Assembly (NCBI GenBank): GCA_002964805.2 | Contig: PUDQ02000010.1 | Span: forward strand, 806,001 to 870,000 | Reading direction: 5' to 3' | Length of the DNA: 64,000 nucleotides | Source: Trametes villosa | Taxonomy: Eukaryota; Basidiomycota; Agaricomycetes; Polyporales; Polyporaceae | Shown here: positions 13,201-23,794 of the stretch, one piece after another | Layout: each line of letters opens with the position of its first letter | Numbering within the stretch: position 1 is the stretch's first letter | The notes under the pieces: generated by a model | The model's database searches: none | What the model saw: only the letters and a program-made list of their open reading frames with translations | Told to the model about the DNA's origin: nothing | Program-made: the position numbers and the translations under genes

Positions 13201-14409
13201 CCTGTCGACGCTCCCTCTCATGCTCCGCTCCCTCCCACCACTACTGCTTCGTCTACGGCGCTCGTGCCTATTCAGGGCCCCGTCACCAGCGCCCAGGTCT
13301 TCAGCCACCTGCTGCCTCACCCGGCCTTCAACCGTCGCCACATTCTCACGGTCAAGCAGTTCCACCACCGCGACGTCCACGACCTCTTCACGCTCGCGCA
13401 CGAGATGCAGCTGCAGGTCGAGCGGAACGGCACCCTCGACATCCTCAAGGGCAAGGTCCTTGCTACCCTCTTCTACGAGCCGTCGACCCGCACCTCGTCT
13501 TCCTTCGACACCGCGATGAAGAGGTGTGGCGGAGAGGTCGTCAACGTCAACGTCGACTCCTCTTCCGTGCTCAAGGGTGAGACGCTGCCGGACACTATCC
13601 GCACCCTTGGCTGCTACGCCGACGCGATCGTCATTCGTCACCCCGAGGTTGGCAGCTCCCAGCTCGCTGCGAAGTTCTCGCCTGTGCCTATCCTGAACGC
13701 CGGTGACGGTGTCGGAGAGCACCCTTCGCAGGTATGTCCACCATCTGATCCTCGCTGTACGAATACTTATACTGTTTCTTGTAAGGCCCTGCTGGACGTG
13801 TACACCATCCGTTCTGAGCTCGGGACGGTCAACGGCCGGACGATCACCATGCTCGGTGACCTCAAGAACGGCCGTACCGTCCACAGCCTCGTCACTCTGC
13901 TTGCTCTCTACTCTGTGCGCCTCAACTTCGTCTCGCCGCCGTCGCTTGCGATGCCCGCGAGTGTCGTATCTGCCGCTCGCAAGGCCGGCATCCCCGTCTA
14001 CCAGTGCGAGTCACTCGAGGAGGTGCTCGGAGAGACGGACGTCCTGTACGTCACGCGCATGCAGAAGGAGCGCTTCAAGGACGAGTCGGAGTGGCTGGCG
14101 GTCAAGGATGCCTACCGCGTCGACCACGCCGTCCTCTCACGCGCGAAGGAAGAGATGATTGTGATGCACCCCCTTCCCCGTGTCAACGGTTTGTCATCGC
14201 TCTCTTCTCACAGTGGAAGACGCTTGCTCATGTTTTGGATAGAAATCGACCCCGACGTCGACTTCGACTCTCGCCGCGCTGTGTACTTCCGGCAGATGCG
14301 CTACGGCCTCTTCGTACGTCTCTCCCCATCTCAATCGTAAGCGTGCAGTCTAACTCAATCTTGATGTACACAGATCCGCATGGCTCTCCTGGCTAGCGTG
14401 ATGGGCTAA
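7215..14409 (+). CDS. URA2: Multifunctional glutamine-dependent carbamoyl-phosphate synthase / aspartate transcarbamylase
   Basis: Catalyses the first two steps of de novo pyrimidine synthesis in the cytosol. Nine exons join in frame to 2250 aa: 7215-7437, 7497-9382, 9437-9625, 9675-10007, 10064-11773, 11830-13731, 13786-14188, 14243-14313, 14374-14409. Domain order: GATase small domain (about 40-250) and class-I GATase (nucleophile Cys in FGICLGHQ about 340, triad His/Glu in QFHPEST); CPSase N half from about 478 ([20 protein letters not shown]) and C half from about 1019 ([18 protein letters not shown]); MGS-like allosteric region about 1400-1530; a degenerate dihydroorotase-like domain about 1530-1850; a Ser/Pro linker; ATCase from about 1930 with [12 protein letters not shown] about 1995 and [11 protein letters not shown] near the end. 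Length matches fungal URA2 (about 2210-2250 aa). UTP feedback is known for the family. It is convergent with HET gene 1, 217 bp away. Confidence 0.97.
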
Positions 14410-14626
14410 GTCACGAGCGGACAAAAGTACTAGTATACAAAATCATGACGGACTTGCGCGAACTTTGGAAAAATCGTAGATACATAGATGTAAGAATGCA
14501 AAAGAGAAGCCTACATAGCAGTTGTATCAATGTTTCAGATGACAACAACACAATGGCGAAAGCGATACGAATGCGTAGAAAACATGAGTGAAAGCTAGCT
14601 GTACGTGTTCGTATGAAGTCCAAGGT

Positions 14627-16875
14627 TCAAGCTGTAGTAGCACCTAACCAAAGCGTATGATGTCGACTGTTCTCATCTATGAATGGAGGCTGCGTGGAAC
14701 TAGAATTTTCGCTGTCTCGCGCTGGTACCGGTATGAAGGAGTTACGGCCCTCCGAGGTCCTGCTGGGACTCAAGGCACGCTGACCAGTACCATGACGGCC
14801 CAACGCGAGTTGGAGCAAGTAGATGTCCTGCACCCCGTGCTGCGCGACCAGAGCCTTCTGCGCTGGAAGGTCGCACAAGCGTTCAAACCGCAGCCGCAGT
14901 TGCGACCCTCTCAGCGCAGGCCCATTGAAGTCTCTCCGGCCGTTGGCCCAAGCATCCACATACGACCGGCTCCATATGTCGTGCCAGAGGGCCACATCGC
15001 CGCCTGTGATACCTCAGGTTTGTCCACAAGAGATGCTGCGTTCAGAGAGGGTCACTCACCAAGTAGATCATTACCCTGGGAGGACGTAGTCGGCGGCGAG
15101 GCTAAGAGCTCTCGTGCAAGCCATTCCTCAGCTTGCTGGAATTCAAGACGGCCGTGCACGTCGGGGAATCGCACTGTGCACCATAGAGGCGCTGCGGACG
15201 GCTTGCCGTTAGGATTCCTCGTCGGCCGCGAATAATCTTGGGGTCCCTGCGAGCCGATGTGCACGGAGAATGCGGACCAGCGGTCGGGGGTGAAGGCGGT
15301 TGTAAAGACGAGGGAGAACATCTGCCCCTGATCGAGGTCGAAGAACGCGGAGGGAAGTGAGTGGACCAGTCTGTAGCCCTCGTCCTTGAGCTCTCCGAGG
15401 GCCCACACAGGAATGATGAGCTTGCAGGGCGCGACGTATGACCGTCGCGTCCACAACTTCGGACCCTCATCCGGAGAGTGCACCAGGACGTGCTGATATC
15501 TGTACGCCACGAAGATCGACTTCCACGCCGGAGTAGGGCCCGACACTGTTTCGCTACGGCGTAGAGGGTGTTGCATGCACGACGCTAGGTCCTCCAGATT
15601 ACAGACAAGAACGCACCGCACCGCGTGTTCTTCGGAGATTGTTTCGGCCCTCGTGCCCGACTGGTGCGAACTAGTATGAAGCGTTTGCGTGACCAGGGCC
15701 CGAGTGCCGACGCTCCATGGTCCGTGCTCCGCCTGGAAGCGTAGCACGAGAGCAAGAAATGCGTCGCCTTTCTTGCAAGGAAGGAGCGCCAGGGTGCAGT
15801 GGTTCTGAAAATGGACAATGGGGAATAGCATGTGTGCGCCGTAGCTGGACACCGCGAAGGGGTAGCGTTCGGTCGAGATCTTGAAGGCTTCGGCCAGAGT
15901 CTCTGAGGAAACGGAGGTAATGCTGTTCTCGTCTGCGAACTCTCTGGGACTCTGAGCGAGCAGACACGACTCTTGGATGTATCGTTCGCCCTTCGGGGTG
16001 GGAAATACGGAAGAACGGTAGCCTACGACTATCTCCTTGAGGTCGTGCCGCGGCCCCCACGCAAGCAGGGTGCGATCGGGCGTCCTCTTGATGATCTCCT
16101 CCTGGAGACGGATGAACGCCTCCACGCCCTCCCCGTATATGGTCGGCATGTTGACGCCGAAGATGCCCATGAGGCAGTATGCCTGATCTTCTAGTCTGGT
16201 CGTGTTGCGCTTGGCCGCCCAGGACATGCGTCTCGCAACGTTCACCTCGCTCAGGGGGCGCCGGCCGCGTAGGACGTCCGCGTCAATGCCGGTGATCTCC
16301 TCCAGGAGCCGGGCAGCGTTGATCTTCGACGTGAGGGGCTGCCAGTTACCGGAGAGGAAGATGACATCGCGAGGGGCGATGAGCTCCTGCAGCGTCCAGC
16401 CGCGGGAGAACCACTCACTCGTCCTGAACTTGGAGTTGAGCGCCGCCGGGTTCTCGTTGTGGGGGACGTCGGGGAGGTAAGCGTAGCAGATGGTCGCTTG
16501 CGCGTACCAGGTGTACATCGAGTTGATCGCCTCGGAGAGCTCTGCGCTGCTCGACTTGTCGATGCAGCACGAGTCGATCCAGAGCAGCTTGAAGCCGTGC
16601 GCCTCTGCCCATAGGCAGCACTTCTTGACCTTGTCGTCCGCGTGATCGCGCGGGTTCCAGCCGGCCGCCTTGCATTTGTGGATGATCGTGGTAAGCTGTT
16701 GAAACGACTGCTCTGCCTTATGCCGCTCTTCTGCCTGAGGCTCTTCTACCTTAGGCTGCTCTTCTGTCTTAGGCCGCTCTTCTGCCTTACGCCACACGTG
16801 GGAGAGGATAGCGTACACCTCTGGAGGTTTGGCGAAGTTGAGCAGCTCTGCTCGATCGGTGGACAGCAGCCACAT
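14627..16875 (-). CDS. HET-domain protein 1 (heterokaryon-incompatibility type)
   Basis: Agaricomycete HET protein of about 730 aa. Exon 1 is 16875-15060. Exon 2 starts at 15003 (or 15011, both in frame) and ends at 14627. The N-terminus MWLLSTDRAELLNFAKPPEV leads into HET core blocks: AILSHVW, CCLWAEAHG, WIDSCCIDKSSSAELSEAIN, the FSRGWTLQELIAP block, and ARRMSWAAKRNTTRLEDQAYCLMGIFGV. Residues about 30-56 are a Glu/Lys-rich insertion built from imperfect short repeats that HET gene 2 lacks. The C-terminal exon is supported by homology to the last exon of gene 2 (FERLCDLPAQ versus FTRLCDAPSE, then a short YL-containing strand). HET domains in ascomycetes trigger cell death after non-self recognition; in basidiomycetes the role is not proven. 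No NACHT or repeat module is fused to it. Confidence 0.88.
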
Positions 16876-16899
16876 AGTACGGCGCCTACGAGGGGCTGT

Positions 16900-17300
16900 C
16901 GAAATGAAGGTTAGTGTTCACCGTCTCGATGCGATCGTCGTGGTTCTTCATACCTGCTATGTTTGTTCTTATCCGAGATAATTGATATCAGGCCTTCGCC
17001 GCGAACCCTTCATGAAGCGCAGGTCCCGAGAGGCCCGGGGGCATCTACTAGATGCGCGTTCTGAACAAACGTTGAATATGGCATCGATTAGCAGGGGCAT
17101 CGCACATGTTTCGATGCGACTCACGTTCAAGTTCTTGGCCAACCTTGCCCGCTCTAGGCGCCAGCGAAGGGGACCAGAAGTCGACATCTCGCCAACATTC
17201 CGGCATCGGCGGGGCCAGAGCGCTGAGAAGGTGATGAACGTCCAGCGTCAGCGGTCGCTACTAAGTACCGTGGCCCGTATTCTCACACCACCGTGGGCAT
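16900..17300. repeat. HET gene 1 upstream region, duplicated at 21790-22200
   Basis: Upstream of the HET gene 1 ATG. Several stretches recur in order at 21790-22200: TTCACCGTCTCG-like at 16918 versus 21806, ATATCAGGC at 16986 versus 21883, CACGTTCAAGTTCT near 17123 versus ACGTTCAAGTTCT near 22013, and GACATCTCGCCAAC at 17184 versus 22067. The copy at 22 kb is diverged but collinear, so this is a real duplication of the promoter side of the HET locus. Confidence 0.65.
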
Positions 17301-17342
17301 GGACGGCCCTAGCTTGAACGGTGATCCATTGTAAGGAGTTCG

Positions 17343-17630
17343 ATGTGCATGTTACTGCCTCCGACGTGTTCTCGTACTCTTGAACATCAACGTGCGTGTA
17401 GATCTCTGCCGCTCGTACGCACCTTCCTCCGAGTTGTGCACTATTATCCGGTGCTACTACATGTCACATGCAACTTGAACATGTCTTCTTTCGAGGTTGA
17501 TCAACGAAACGTTGCCGCAAGCCCTACCACTCAGGTGTTGGAGGAACGAGAGTCGGACCCCGAAGACGCCCAAGGCGAAAGGCCAGAAAGAAAAGAGCGC
17601 GCGCCGTGTTTCCAGCTGCTGAAGCGTTGA
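17343..17630 (+). CDS. Possible small unknown protein (95 aa), weak
   Basis: An unspliced frame from ATG at 17343 with an acidic, Glu/Arg-rich second half (QVLEERESDPEDAQGERPER). A shorter start, MSSFEVDQRN at about 17480, is also possible. There is no known domain, no signal peptide and no visible intron. It lies in a degenerate repeat zone, so it may be chance. Kept only because its composition differs from neighbouring frames. Confidence 0.15.
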   Translation: MCMLLPPTCSRTLEHQRACRSLPLVRTFLRVVHYYPVLLHVTCNLNMSSFEVDQRNVAASPTTQVLEERESDPEDAQGERPERKERAPCFQLLKR

Positions 17631-17699
17631 CAAAGTAGGCTACGACATTTCAGTGGTGGTTGTCAGTAGCGGGTGTAGTACTCCGGGCGGGGTGACCTG

Positions 17700-18885
17700 G
17701 AACGACTTGAAGCACACATATAACCACGGACTGGCGATGTAGGACAAAATGTGTCCGGATCCGCCAGCCGATCTTTAGGGTCATACTGATCAACAAGATG
17801 CACGTATGATTGCTCACGGCGAGGAGTCTACTTTAAATGCTACTGCAGCGTACAGGCAGCCTCGCACTGCCCGACATTCCCGGCTACCGCCACGAAGATA
17901 TATATGTGCATAGGATAGTCGCAGGACAGAAGTCTTACCTGAGCGCAGTTGGCTTCCCCGCGTAAGGCGGGTACTAGACCCGGGGGCCACGATGAGGCCT
18001 GCGCTGTCCCCGAGAGATACCCCAGCCTCTGCCACCCCCCGACAGGAATCACATACCTGACCCGCGTTGGCGGGGCGATGAGCACCTTGAAGACTTGACT
18101 TTTGCGCCCGTCGTCTTCGTCCGTCCGTTCGCCCGCCCGTCGCGACCCGGTCTTCTCGTCGTCTTCGGTCTTGTTCCCGGTCTTCTCCTCGGTCTTGCGC
18201 GATCCGTCGGGCGGTGTCTTGCGGACCTGTAAGCAGCCAAGAAAAAACCGGAACGTCAGAAGTCCTACCAGAGACGCGTGGTCAGTATGAAGCTTCGAAG
18301 AGACCAATCGAGAAAGCACGTACCCCACAGGCGGGTGATGGACGCATCCACGGTGGCCCCCCTCCCCTTAGGGTCCAGCGCGGGGCCCCGAGCTCGCCAC
18401 AGGCGCGATACTCTTCTTGCAGGGCACTTGTCTATAGGCCACGACATTTCAAACCTCGACACCACGCCTGCACAACACCACACGCATCCGGGTTAGTATA
18501 GGGCGGCAACCGAAGGGTGGAGAGGACAGAAGACGTACCACATTGGCGGGTGTCGGTTGCTGCGCGTGCCACGGAGGCCTTGCGGCCAGCTCGCAGCTGC
18601 GCATCCACCGAGAGCGATGTGCAAACGGGGTTGGGGGGAGGTGGGGTGGTAGATGAAGGAAAGAAGGGACGGGGCGGGAGAACGGTTGATATACTGGGGG
18701 AGGGAGGCTGACGGGCGGCGGGGGGCGGGAGGTCGCCGAAGCGAACAAGTGCCCGGGCGATCGTGGTTGACCGGCCGGCGAGGTCGGCGAGCAAAGCCCG
18801 GAGCTGTGCGAACGAGGTTGACATCGCGATCGAAGGCATCCGAACACAGAGGGATCGGTTCCGGGGAGCCTGTTCGAAGGAAGTG
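17700..18885 (-). repeat. Duplicated block R1 with gene-like splice sites on the minus strand (unknown)
   Basis: Paired with R2 (about 20310-21430). The segment 17934-18053 is essentially identical to 20470-20589; the rest is 75-90 percent alike by eye, including 18560-18880 versus 21110-21425. On the minus strand both copies keep three intron-like intervals with valid borders: GTACGTGC...TTACAG, GTATGTGA/GTACGTGA...GCGCAG, and a GTAAG donor. One exon-like part (about 18230-18060) stays open in both copies with length changes in multiples of three (KTPP-GSRKT at the start, PTRVR at the end). Upstream frames do not stay open in both copies. I cannot name a product. It may be a decaying spliced gene or a spliced non-coding transcript. 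Confidence 0.6.
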
Positions 18886-18899
18886 AAGGCCGGGCACCA

Positions 18900-20300
18900 A
18901 TATCCCCTTCACAAATCCTGGGAAGTTTCGATCAACTCTGGAGACGTAGGGACGAGCCGGGCGGGAGTACCTTGGGTCCAGAACACCACTACAGTACGCC
19001 CAACCCGGACTGTCAGAGCGACGCGTGTCACGTAGCGTGCGGCTGACTGGGGTTACACTCGTAGGGCCTGTGAACCGCCGAGGCACGCGATAGGGACAGT
19101 AAAGCACATACCGTTTACGATTAAATAGCACGAAGTGCTCAACACGACGCGGAAGCGCTCTGGCTACTGCTTGCAATCTCGGATGTGGGGGCTGTGTCTG
19201 AGTTCTAGAGGGAAGGGTCATGGACGACGCGCTTGCACGTACCATGCTCTGATTTTCTGACTGAGGGCTCGGTAACGGAGGCGCATATGCGCACCATGTC
19301 AAGGGAAATGACCTGACCCTCGTCGTATAAAGTACAACGCGCGTAGCGACGAGCATGTGCACATTATATATCGGATCAAAGCCAGCGCGAGGGCAGGTCC
19401 GTCGGTCGAGATGAGCATGAGCGACACCCCGGCGGGGGCTATATTCTGTCAGCGTGGCGCGCCTCAGAACCCGCACTCGACGGAGATAACTGCGAGTGAG
19501 TGAACGGAGCCGTGCCCCGCTCTCTCACCTCAGACACGTAGGTGTGTCGTATTCAGCGCGGTTCAGAGTATCTGTTCCGGACATACCTGATGACTAGTAT
19601 CTGAATGCACTCCGACGTCCGCATTGCAGTCGATCATGTAAAAGGGCTAGGATTGATTGCAGCCAGACATACATAGGAGACGAATTCAGGTAGGAAGGAG
19701 CATATTCTCAGTACAGTTGGTTCATACTGGAGGAGCCGCCTTAGTCCGTAGCAGGTAGATCTCGACAGCAACAAGCCGCGACGCATAAGCAATATTTTCT
19801 TCCGGTGAACTGAACGAAGATAGCGAGAGCGAAGGGCCGGGTATGTCATTGTCTCCTTCGCCAGGCCACTGTCTATACGCCGTCGTAGATGCGCCCCTGG
19901 CCTGTGGTTACCGAGGCGCAGTGTCAGAATTTGAGAGCCAAGCCAGAGGAACCGAGGCCACGGTAAGGCTAAGATCATGGGTTAGACATATGGTAAGCAA
20001 CCAGTCTTTGGGCGTAGACAAGAGCAGCGATTTAGAGCGGAGCAGGCGTGGTCGTCGAGGAGAAGGAGCGGTATGCGGGCGCCTATCCGCTAGCGCTTTC
20101 GTCCGCACCCACGCGACAAGCGCTTATAATAATCTTATGTCCTCCGGAGACCTCACCTCGCTGCGGTTGCGTCGTTGTTCGCGGCGGGGCATTGGTATCC
20201 CCCAACGATCACCAATGAGCGCGGGGAATTCTGGAGGAAAAGGTCTAACTGCTGACGAAGCAGGCTACGACACTTCGGCAGCGGTCGTACTACCGTACTT
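18900..20300. other. Intergenic between the duplicated blocks, no supported gene
   Basis: About 1.4 kb without a credible gene. Short matches near its right end (for example GGCTACGAC at 20264 versus 17640) suggest diverged remains of the flank of block R1. No transposon protein was recognised. Confidence 0.4.
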
Positions 20301-20309
20301 ATACTACTG

Positions 20310-21430
20310 ATAACTTGGGAACGGTTCAACCACAGACAACCACAGACTGAGGATGTCGGAAGCGTGTCCATATAACAATAATTCGGGACACAGAAGATAG
20401 AGCAAACATATGATTGTTCATGGCGAGGTTCTATACGACGGTACAAAGCGATAACCCGCGGAAGGACGACTTACCTGAGCGCAGTTGGCTTCCCCGCGTA
20501 AGGCGGGTACTAGACCCGGGGGCCACGATGAGGCCTGCGCTGTCCCCGAGAGATACCCCAGCCTCTGCCACCCCCCGACAGGAATCACGTACCTGACCCG
20601 CGTTGGCAGGGTGATGAGAACCTCGAGGTCTTGACCCTTGAGCCCGTCGTCCTCGTTCGCGGAGGACGCCCGTCCGTCGTCTTCGCCCATCGCCGCCCAT
20701 TCGTCCGCCCATCGCGACCTGGTCTTCTTGTCGTCCTCGGTCTTGTCCACGGTCTTGCGCGATCCGCCGGGCGGCGTCTTGCTGAGCTGTAAGCAGCCAA
20801 AAAAACCCGAACGTCAGAAGCCCTACCAGAGACGCATGGTTAGTATGAAGCTTCGCATCGATGAACAGAAAGAGCACGTACCCCACAGGCGGGTGGTCAA
20901 CGCTTCCGCGGTGGTGGCCCCCCTCCCCTTGAGGTCCAGCGCGGGGCCCCGAGCTCGCCACAGGCGCGATACTCTTCTTGCAGGGCACTTGTCTATAGCC
21001 ACGACATGATCCAACCCTCAACGCCTACAAGAAGACATGGGTATGAGTATATGGTAGCCAATGGAGGAGTGAGAGGAGCGAGCGGACGTACCGAAAGGCG
21101 GAGCAAGTTCGCTGCGCGTGCCACGGAGGCCTTGCGGCCAACTCGCAGCTGCGCATCCACCGAGAGCGATGTGCAAACGGGGCAGGGGGGAGGTAGGTGG
21201 TAGAATGAAAGAAAGGGAGAATGGGCGGGGAGGGTGGTTGATATACCGAGTAGGGAGGCTGACCGGCGGCGGCGGGCGGGCGCTTGCCGAAGCGAACAAG
21301 TGCCCGGGCGGGCGTCGATCATGGTTGACTCGCCGACGAGACCGGTGAGCTCGACCCAGAACTTCGCGGACAAGGCTGACATTGCGATTGGAGGTATTCG
21401 AACGGGGAGGGATCGGTTCCGAGGAAGTTT
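20310..21430 (-). repeat. Duplicated block R2, second copy of R1
   Basis: Collinear with 17700-18885; offset about 2.5 kb. The shared part starts with TATGATTG(C/T)TCA(C/T)GGCGAGG (17804 and 20409) and ends near GGATCGGTTCCG (18856 and 21411). Minus-strand splice-like borders are kept, with a GTATGT to GTACGT donor change that remains functional. Compared with R1 there are in-frame indels in the Lys/Asp-rich exon but frame-changing indels and a stop elsewhere, so at least one copy is probably dead. Confidence 0.6.
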
Positions 21431-21469
21431 GACAGAGCTCACGTGGGGAGAGGGGAAATGTGATCCTCG

Positions 21470-21785
21470 AGCCTCCTCCTTGAACCGCAGCACACGCGAG
21501 CTCGGAGGGCAACAGACGCGCCGTCCTTCTTGCGCTGGGAAGGAGCGCTATGGCGCAGTGTTCCTTGAACTGAACAACGAAAATGAATCAATGGGACACA
21601 GTATGTGTGCGCCGTAGCTGGACGCCGCGAAGGAGCAGCGTTCGCTCGACATCTTGAAGGTTTGAGCCAGAGTCTGTTTAGGAACGGGGGTTATTCCTTT
21701 GCGTCGGCAAACTCCCTGGGGCTCTGAGCGAACAGGGACAACTCTTGGATGTACCGTTCGCCCTTCGGGGTACTAGGGACGCCGG
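21470..21785 (-). pseudogene. Relic of a HET-domain gene (middle part only)
   Basis: Closely matches the middle of HET gene 1 (about 15735-16005) on the same strand: shared runs include AGTATGTGTGCGCCGTAGCTGGA against CATGTGTGCGCCGTAGCTGGA, and TTGGATGTA(C/T)CGTTCGCCC with CTTCGGGGT. The region coding the HET catalytic core (16010-16875 in gene 1) is missing: the match jumps straight to sequence like the upstream region of gene 1. Indels and stops break the frame. It is a third trace of the HET locus in the window. Confidence 0.75.
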
Positions 21786-21789
21786 ACTA

Positions 21790-22200
21790 GGGATATTGAA
21801 TATCAGTGTTCGCCCTCTCGGTGAGAACACTTTAGTCTTAGCCCGTACCTTATATATTCAATCTGATCCCTAGAAAACGTATATCAGGCTCCCGACACGA
21901 AGTTCTTCATGGGCACTCGTGCTTGAGTCTGGCGAACCGCCCTGTGTGCACATGTGTGACGCCGATCAGCGGGGATATCGCTCACGAATGACCGATTCAA
22001 ACCTACGTTCAAGTTCTCGTCCAACCGTACTTAGCGCCAGCTAGCGCTAGGAGAAGAGTTAGAACGCGACATCTCGCCAACCGTAGTCGGGCATCCCATA
22101 GCGCTCAGAAGAGGCCACATGGCATGCGCAGCTATTCGCCATCGCTCGTGCGCACCGTTCTCATCCAGCTCCTAGCGTTGCCGCACTGAATAGCGCACAA
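21790..22200. repeat. Diverged copy of the HET gene 1 upstream region
   Basis: Collinear with 16900-17300 (see that entry). It directly follows the HET relic, in the same relative order as at the intact locus, which supports a tandem HET array of which only one member survived here. Confidence 0.6.
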
Positions 22201-23794
22201 CGGGTCTCGTTTCGAGATTCTCTGCAAGCCTCCTATGGTCAGCAAATACTCCCTCTTACATGGAGACGAACGAAGTCGAAAACCTTGCCAACCAGGTCCA
22301 AATGCTAACCAAAATCAGCCTCTCCTCAAGACGCCTCGAGGGTCGCAAGGCCCAACGCCACAGGTAACAGCAGCAGCTCAGGATTCGAACGTCGTCAAGG
22401 TTTCCCCCGTTCTAGAACGCAGCAAAGCCTCTTCCTCAGTGGTCTGACCACCCCCGACCCCTCGCAGCCCGACTCCCAGCATCCGGGGTACGCTCCAGGA
22501 ACAGGTGCGCTAAGCCACATGCAGCCACACGCCCGCGCGGGCCCGCGCCGGGCTGTGCCTTACCGATCAGCTGTCCCTTCGTCGATATGCTGCTGTTGGT
22601 GGCGCTGCCAGTTTCCGATTGCCCACTTCCAAGTTCCAGCGCCGCGCTGGGCGTGCTCGGTGCTGTATTTCTTGGAGGTGTCCGTTGGATCGTGCGCTCA
22701 GGGCTACCGGTCGCCGGAGACGTTCTGCTTGATGCGGTCTTGGGGTCGCGAGTCGTTTGAAGGGGGTGGACGTGGATGCCGCCGTCTGACCGTGGACCTG
22801 GAGACTTCGAATTCGGCGCTAGAAGTGGTGCATCCACGCGCTTCCGCGCGCCCATGGTGGTGCGAGCAGGAACCAGGAGGACTTCTTGCTGATTGCCCAC
22901 ACGCTGGGCGCATCGGAAGGCCGCAGGTTAAATAGTTGACCTCAGTAGTAGTGCGGTGCGTACTCTGTCAGAACTTCTGCCTTGTGGACTTCACGATCGT
23001 GGTCAGTGCTTCAGGACTTTCCGTTGGGCGGAAACCGCGCGCTGCCAATGGGAAATTTCTCAGCAGACTGGTTTGTGGGCGTCCGTGTCAACAGCCTGGA
23101 GCCGCCTCTGCCAGAACGAAGATGATTCGCGGTCTGGTCTGTGTGCACTATCGCGGCAGCCTGGGAGTCAACGCACACATTCAAATTCCGAAAGGGCCTC
23201 ACCTGCTCGCGTGACACCGGCTACCTCAAATGCCTCCTCTGAGTGTCCTTTATCGAGCCCGATTGCGACTGCATGTTCCTGGGCGGCATCAACGCGGTAC
23301 CAACCGCGAAGTCCGGCGACCATTGGCTGGTGCTTACGAGGGGCGAAGGACGGTCCCCAATATGAGCAGCCACCGGAAGGTCCGGAGACGGCGGGCGGTT
23401 ACGATCTGGGTTACGATCTAGCCCGACCGATCGTAGCTCGGCGGTTCTTGGTCTGAGCGAGAGTGCGCGCGGGCTCTGAGCTGCAGCGTCCCCCCGTTCC
23501 TGCTGCACGTCGGTGTTCAGCTCAGGCGTTCGTAGACGAGACGGATGAAGGTTGGTACGCACGAGGCACGAGGGGGCGGGGCGGGGGACGGGGAGCAGAA
23601 CACGCCGGTGTGGCTGTGCGGGATGCGCATATGGATAAAAGCGGGTATCTAATCGTCGGAAATTGGATGCAGCCGCTCGTGGATCTCGGCAAAGTTTCCC
23701 TGCGTTATCGAGCCGGCAGGCGATTCCGATAAAATGTCTTCGCACCTCTCGCCTCCACCCCCATCCCCTCTCAGCACTTTTGCTCGCCGCCGTC
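22201..23794. other. Intergenic, no supported gene
   Basis: About 1.6 kb. Several open frames on both strands have Pro/Ser/Arg-rich low-complexity composition and no recognisable domain. The last 50 bases before 23795 are pyrimidine-rich (CTCGCCTCCACCCCCATCC) and look like the purine-permease leader. Confidence 0.45.

Noticed and set aside
16900..22200. Transposable element explanation for the repeat zone
   Set aside because: No reverse transcriptase, transposase, helicase, LTR or target duplication recognised. The order of HET pieces fits local duplication better, though an element inside R1/R2 is not excluded.
22436..22900. 154-codon Ser/Pro/Thr-rich frame (minus strand), considered as another receptor stalk
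   Set aside because: No TM helix, coiled coil, PPxY or ectodomain match; composition alone is not evidence.
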